From: Thalassospira profundimaris
GTDB lineage: Bacteria > Pseudomonadota > Alphaproteobacteria > Rhodospirillales > Thalassospiraceae
Length of the DNA stretch: 64,000 nt
Direction: 5' to 3'
NCBI RefSeq assembly: GCF_003326675.1
Contig: NZ_JPWF01000009.1
Location: 159,907-223,906, forward strand
Shown: one piece after another, positions 61,135-64,000 of the stretch
Position numbering within the stretch: the first letter of the stretch is position 1
How the letters are laid out: every line of letters begins with the position of its first letter
Position numbers and translations under genes: made by a program
Notes under the pieces: generated by a model
The model's database searches: none
Told to the model about the DNA's origin: nothing
What the model saw: only the letters and a program-made list of their open reading frames with translations

Positions 61135-62486
61135 GCAATGCAGTAACGCAGAACACGGCGATTGAACGGTTCCGCCGGTCCCGGCGCATGGCGCGGTATC
61201 TTTCGCATGCGGTCTTGCTTGAAGAAGGCGGTATTTCGATCTTTGTCCGCTCGGCGATGGTGTTGCTTTCAGTTGGTTTTCTGGCGCTGGTAGCCTGGGC
61301 CGCCACCACCCAGATCAAGGAAACCGCAATTACCTTTGGTCAGGTGATGCCGACCAGTGCTGTGAACAAAATCCAGCATCTTGAAGGCGGGATCATCGAA
61401 CAGATCATGGTGCGTGACGGGGATCTTGTCGAAAAGGGACAGGTTCTGATCCGTCTTAAGGCGGATGGCGCGCAGGCCGAACTTTCGCAAACCGAAACCA
61501 AGCTTGGCAATTTGCAGCTCGAAGCCGAACGTTATCGTGCGCTGGGCGAAGGACGTGCGCCGGATTTCGCAAGCCTGATTGCGCAATATCCTGAACTGGC
61601 CCGCAACCAGCAGGAAATCTATAACATTCAGACCGAACTTGATAACAACCAGTCGGAAATCCTTCAGGTTCAGATCAAGGAACGCAATGCCGAACTGGCA
61701 CAGCTCAGTGAGCAGGAAGCAACCCTGCGCAAATCGGTTGATCTTCTAAGTCAGGAAGTCACCATGCGCCGCTCGCTCTATGAGCAGGGGCTCAATTCCA
61801 AGGTTCTGTTCCTGAACATCCAGCGCGAACTGAACGAGGCGCAGGGCAATCTTTCCGGTGTTGTCGCCGAACAGGCGCGCGCTCGTGAAACCATCGCCGA
61901 AGCCAATTTGCGGCTGAATGAACTTGAAAAAAGCCAGCGCGAAGAAGCAATTACCGAGCTTGGCCGGCTTGGCGGCGAAATTGCCCAGACTCGCGAAGCC
62001 TTGCGCAAATTGCGTGATCGTGTTGCCCGTCTGGAAATCGTTGCGCCGACGCGTGGCTATATCAAGGGCCTGCAATTCACAACAATCGGCGGGGTAATTG
62101 CCCCGGCGCAGATCGTGATGGAACTGGTGCCGGTTGATGATGTCCTGATCGCCGAAACGCGGATATCGACCGAGGATATCGGCCATGTCCATTTGGGACA
62201 GCCGGTGACTGTTAAAGTTAGCGCATTCGACTTTATACGATATGGGGGGATCACCGGCGAATTGGTATCGATTTCGGCCTCTACTTTTGTTGATGAAGAT
62301 GGCCAACCGTATTATAAAGGCAAGGTTGCACTGGATGCCGATACAGTTGGCGAAGGCGCAGCAGCGCAAAAGATCATTCCGGGCATGACGGTTCAGGCCG
62401 ACATTCAAACCGGGGAGCGGACATTGCTTCAGTATCTGCTGAAACCTGTTTATGTCTCGCTCGATCAGGCGTTTAAGGAAAGATAG
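61131..62486 (+). CDS. HlyD-family type I secretion membrane-fusion protein
   Basis: A 451-residue periplasmic adaptor: N-terminal anchor (SAMVLLSVGFLALVAWAATTQIKETA), a biotinyl-lipoyl-like half (HLEGGIIEQIMVRDGDLVEKGQ), long coiled coils (about 110-280: AELSQTETKLGNLQLEAERYRA and LNEAQGNLSGVVAEQARARETIAEANLRLNELEKSQ-like) and the beta-barrel (VDDVLIAETRISTEDIGHVHLGQPV) with the C-terminal YGGITGELVSISAST...MTVQADIQTGERTLLQYLLKP. Bridges the ABC pair to a TolC-type outer-membrane channel, not found in the window. Overlaps the previous gene by ATGA. Confidence 0.93.
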   Translation: MSNAVTQNTAIERFRRSRRMARYLSHAVLLEEGGISIFVRSAMVLLSVGFLALVAWAATTQIKETAITFGQVMPTSAVNKIQHLEGGIIEQIMVRDGDLVEKGQVLIRLKADGAQAELSQTETKLGNLQLEAERYRALGEGRAPDFASLIAQYPELARNQQEIYNIQTELDNNQSEILQVQIKERNAELAQLSEQEATLRKSVDLLSQEVTMRRSLYEQGLNSKVLFLNIQRELNEAQGNLSGVVAEQARARETIAEANLRLNELEKSQREEAITELGRLGGEIAQTREALRKLRDRVARLEIVAPTRGYIKGLQFTTIGGVIAPAQIVMELVPVDDVLIAETRISTEDIGHVHLGQPVTVKVSAFDFIRYGGITGELVSISASTFVDEDGQPYYKGKVALDADTVGEGAAAQKIIPGMTVQADIQTGERTLLQYLLKPVYVSLDQAFKER

Positions 62487-62542
62487 GTTGAATTTTGGTC
62501 CCGCTGGAAATGATGTGATCATTTCTACTGCCTGGCCGCACA

Positions 62543-62611
62543 ATTCTCTGGAACCAAACAGAGAATCTATACTATTGTATAGACGTGTGAGCCGGGATAC
62601 GCCCGTCTCAC
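62543..62611. promoter_or_regulatory. Three abutting hairpins upstream of the secreted-protein gene
   Basis: ATTCTCTG/CAGAGAAT (62543-62566), TCTATAC-TATT-GTATAGA (62566-62583), and GTGAG..GGG with CCC..CTCAC (62587-62611). The three lie end to end in the 147-base spacer between the HlyD-like gene and the giant secreted gene. They could be operators or a processed, structured mRNA spacer. Confidence 0.55.
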
Positions 62612-62633
62612 CGATCACGGAGAACGGGTTTTA

Positions 62634-64000
62634 ATGGCGGACGATCCTCGCGACATCGAAAATTCAGGCGGCAATGGCACCGGTGATGGCTTCAATCAGG
62701 AAGCTGTGCCCGATGAAATGATGCGCGTGGACGAACAGGACGGCGAAGGTAACGAGCTGGTTGAAACCCAGGGCGGCCAGAATGAAACCGGCACGCCGCC
62801 GGAACAGGAAATCGGTTCTGTTCATTACGGCAACCAGATCAACAATCCGCAGACCGAAGCTCAACAGGCCTTCCGCCGCCAGAATGCATCTGCCCAGCGT
62901 CAGGAACGGGTAGAAGCCGAAGAGGCCACCGAAAAACAAACTATTGCCCAGACTGAAAATAACGAGATCAGCAATAATCTTGATACCGGTGCGAATATCA
63001 CCGACAGCAATATCGGCAGCAGTGGCGCAGATGATGTTTCGCTGCAATCGGATGCCAACACGGCGGATCTGCCTGAAATCCCGATATCGACCAGTGATAC
63101 CAATGATCTGCGCGGCGATCGCGAAGACATTGGCGGGAATAATCGCAACGACCGTGCGCCCGACTTTGTCCCCGATCAGGACCAAACTTCCGATGCCGTT
63201 CAGGATGCTCTTGAACTGGGGGCAGTGGAAGAAGAAGCACCCACTGATGACGTCACCGATGATGTTGACGAAATTCCAGAAATTGAGGAAGTTGCCAAGG
63301 TTGCCGATGCTCCGGACCTACGTGTCGGCAATGTGACTGGTGCCGAAGACGGGGCGATTTCTCTGAATGTTTCGGCAGCACTCAATGACCTTGATGGAGG
63401 CAATGAAACTCTCTCGGTCGTGATTTCAGGTGTGCCCGAAGGGGCGGTTCTATCTGCCGGGATCAATAATGGCAACGGAACCTGGACCGTATCGCCCGGT
63501 CAGTTGGCGGGATTAACTGTTACCCCGCCGGAAAATTATAGCGGTTCGTTCAGCCTTTCGGTAACGGCGACCAGTCGCGAAGCCAATGGCAGTACCAGCA
63601 CGACATCATCCAGCTTCACGGTCGAGGTGACCGGGGTGACCGATGGTGCAACCCTTGACGTTGCCGATGCTTCGGGGCGTGAGGACAGTGCAATTGCGCT
63701 TGATATCGATACCGAACTTCTTGATGGCAGCGAAAGCATCTCGGTTACTATCACTGGCGTGCCGGACGGTGCGACGCTTTCTGCTGGTACCGATAATGGC
63801 GACGGCACCTGGACCCTCAATCCGGAACAACTCGAAGGCCTGACGATTACCCCAGCCGCAGATTTCAGCGGCGAAATCGACCTCACGGTAATGGTATCGA
63901 CCACCGACGGCGATGATACCGCCGTCGTGATGGAAGAAATTAAAGTCGATGTCGAGGGTGTGGCGGATGCGCCGACGCTTGATGTGACTGATGCTGCTGG
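62634..64000 (+). CDS. Giant repeat-built type I secreted adhesin, 5' part only (runs off the right edge)
   Basis: An open frame of 455 codons to the window end. It starts without a signal peptide at ATG 62634, with GGAG about 12 bases upstream. Residues 1-220 are hydrophilic, Asn/Asp/Glu/Gln-rich and repeat-free. From 63300 come immunoglobulin-like/cadherin-like repeats of about 108-112 residues: VADAPDL..., VTDGATL..., VADAPTL..., each with SGVPxGAxLSAGxxNGxGTW and a GxxxLTVxxxD pattern, and acidic calcium-ligand-like residues (DGG, DGS). This is the layout of tandem Big/VCBS-repeat adhesins exported by type I systems. The expected RTX/secretion-signal end is beyond the window. Confidence 0.86.
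   Translation, partial: MADDPRDIENSGGNGTGDGFNQEAVPDEMMRVDEQDGEGNELVETQGGQNETGTPPEQEIGSVHYGNQINNPQTEAQQAFRRQNASAQRQERVEAEEATEKQTIAQTENNEISNNLDTGANITDSNIGSSGADDVSLQSDANTADLPEIPISTSDTNDLRGDREDIGGNNRNDRAPDFVPDQDQTSDAVQDALELGAVEEEAPTDDVTDDVDEIPEIEEVAKVADAPDLRVGNVTGAEDGAISLNVSAALNDLDGGNETLSVVISGVPEGAVLSAGINNGNGTWTVSPGQLAGLTVTPPENYSGSFSLSVTATSREANGSTSTTSSSFTVEVTGVTDGATLDVADASGREDSAIALDIDTELLDGSESISVTITGVPDGATLSAGTDNGDGTWTLNPEQLEGLTITPAADFSGEIDLTVMVSTTDGDDTAVVMEEIKVDVEGVADAPTLDVTDAA
63300..63635 (+). repeat. Adhesin repeat 1
   Basis: 112 codons, beginning VADAPDL. Shares the SGVPEGAVLSAG and NGNGTW blocks with repeat 2. Confidence 0.85.
63636..63959 (+). repeat. Adhesin repeat 2
   Basis: 108 codons, beginning VTDGATL. 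A third repeat starts at 63960 (VADAPTL) and is cut by the window edge. Confidence 0.85.

Noticed and set aside
1..64000. CRISPR array, prophage or intact transposon
   Set aside because: No regularly spaced repeats, cas genes, phage structural genes or transposase were seen.

Overview
The window reads as a chromosome segment of a marine alphaproteobacterium, most likely a Thalassospira-like member of the Rhodospirillales. This rests on recognised content, not on a database search: an ectoine TRAP-uptake and breakdown locus, a malyl-CoA lyase of the ethylmalonyl-CoA pathway type, a bacterial voltage-gated sodium channel, a SUV3-like helicase of alphaproteobacterial type, DUF4169, and moderately GC-rich, dense coding. 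I see no rRNA operon, CRISPR array, intact insertion sequence or prophage.

Layout. 1-6.4 kb: ectoine/hydroxyectoine locus. The genes eutB (cut by the left edge), eutA, uehC, uehB and the MocR-type regulator enuR lie on the minus strand, and the binding protein uehA diverges on the plus strand. Two near-identical palindromes flank enuR and look like its operators. 6.5-8.3 kb: a TetR regulator diverging from a small membrane protein across a perfect 12-bp inverted repeat, and a small secreted protein. 8.4-11.3 kb: a class III aminotransferase and succinate-semialdehyde dehydrogenase (GABA/putrescine-type catabolism). 11.5-15.8 kb: a very unusual ABC transporter with an interrupted ATPase domain and a C-terminal cyclic-nucleotide-binding domain, then an MBL hydrolase. 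16-24 kb: sodium channel, accA, GNAT, HxlR with a divergent quinone reductase, malyl-CoA lyase, a GGDEF protein, an ACT-domain protein and a DUF533 protein.

24.3-24.6 kb: two tandem tRNA-Arg(ACG) genes, each with its own terminator. 24.9-29.8 kb: a lipoprotein, DUF4169, a structured non-coding element with inverted-repeat ends, a winged-helix/RMF-like fusion, a zinc-sensing diguanylate cyclase coupled to lipB, and tRNA-Leu(GAG). 30-44.9 kb: mostly housekeeping genes (maeB, mgtE, GGDEF/EAL, RNA methyltransferase, hydroxyacid dehydrogenase, cupin, FAH-family, xth) plus an orphan flagellin-like gene and an SH3 protein. 45-52.4 kb: OmpA-like lipoprotein, YqaE protein, dgt, htpG, hpf, and a SoxR regulon (FMN reductase and ABM monooxygenase) with a textbook 19-bp-spacer promoter. 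52.4-53.5 kb: an AT-rich two-gene accessory module (HNH-type nuclease and a proline-rich acidic protein). 53.7-57.1 kb: SUV3-like helicase and an Hsp15-like S4 protein. 57.2-64 kb: a type I secretion operon (two ABC proteins and an HlyD adaptor, all joined by ATGA overlaps), then a hairpin-rich spacer and the start of a repeat-built giant secreted protein that runs off the right edge.

The regions most worth a second look are the interrupted ABC ATPase with its internally duplicated insert, the HNH/proline-rich pair, the winged-helix/RMF fusion, the EnuR operator pair, the structured element at 26.5 kb and the noncanonical secretion ATPase pair.
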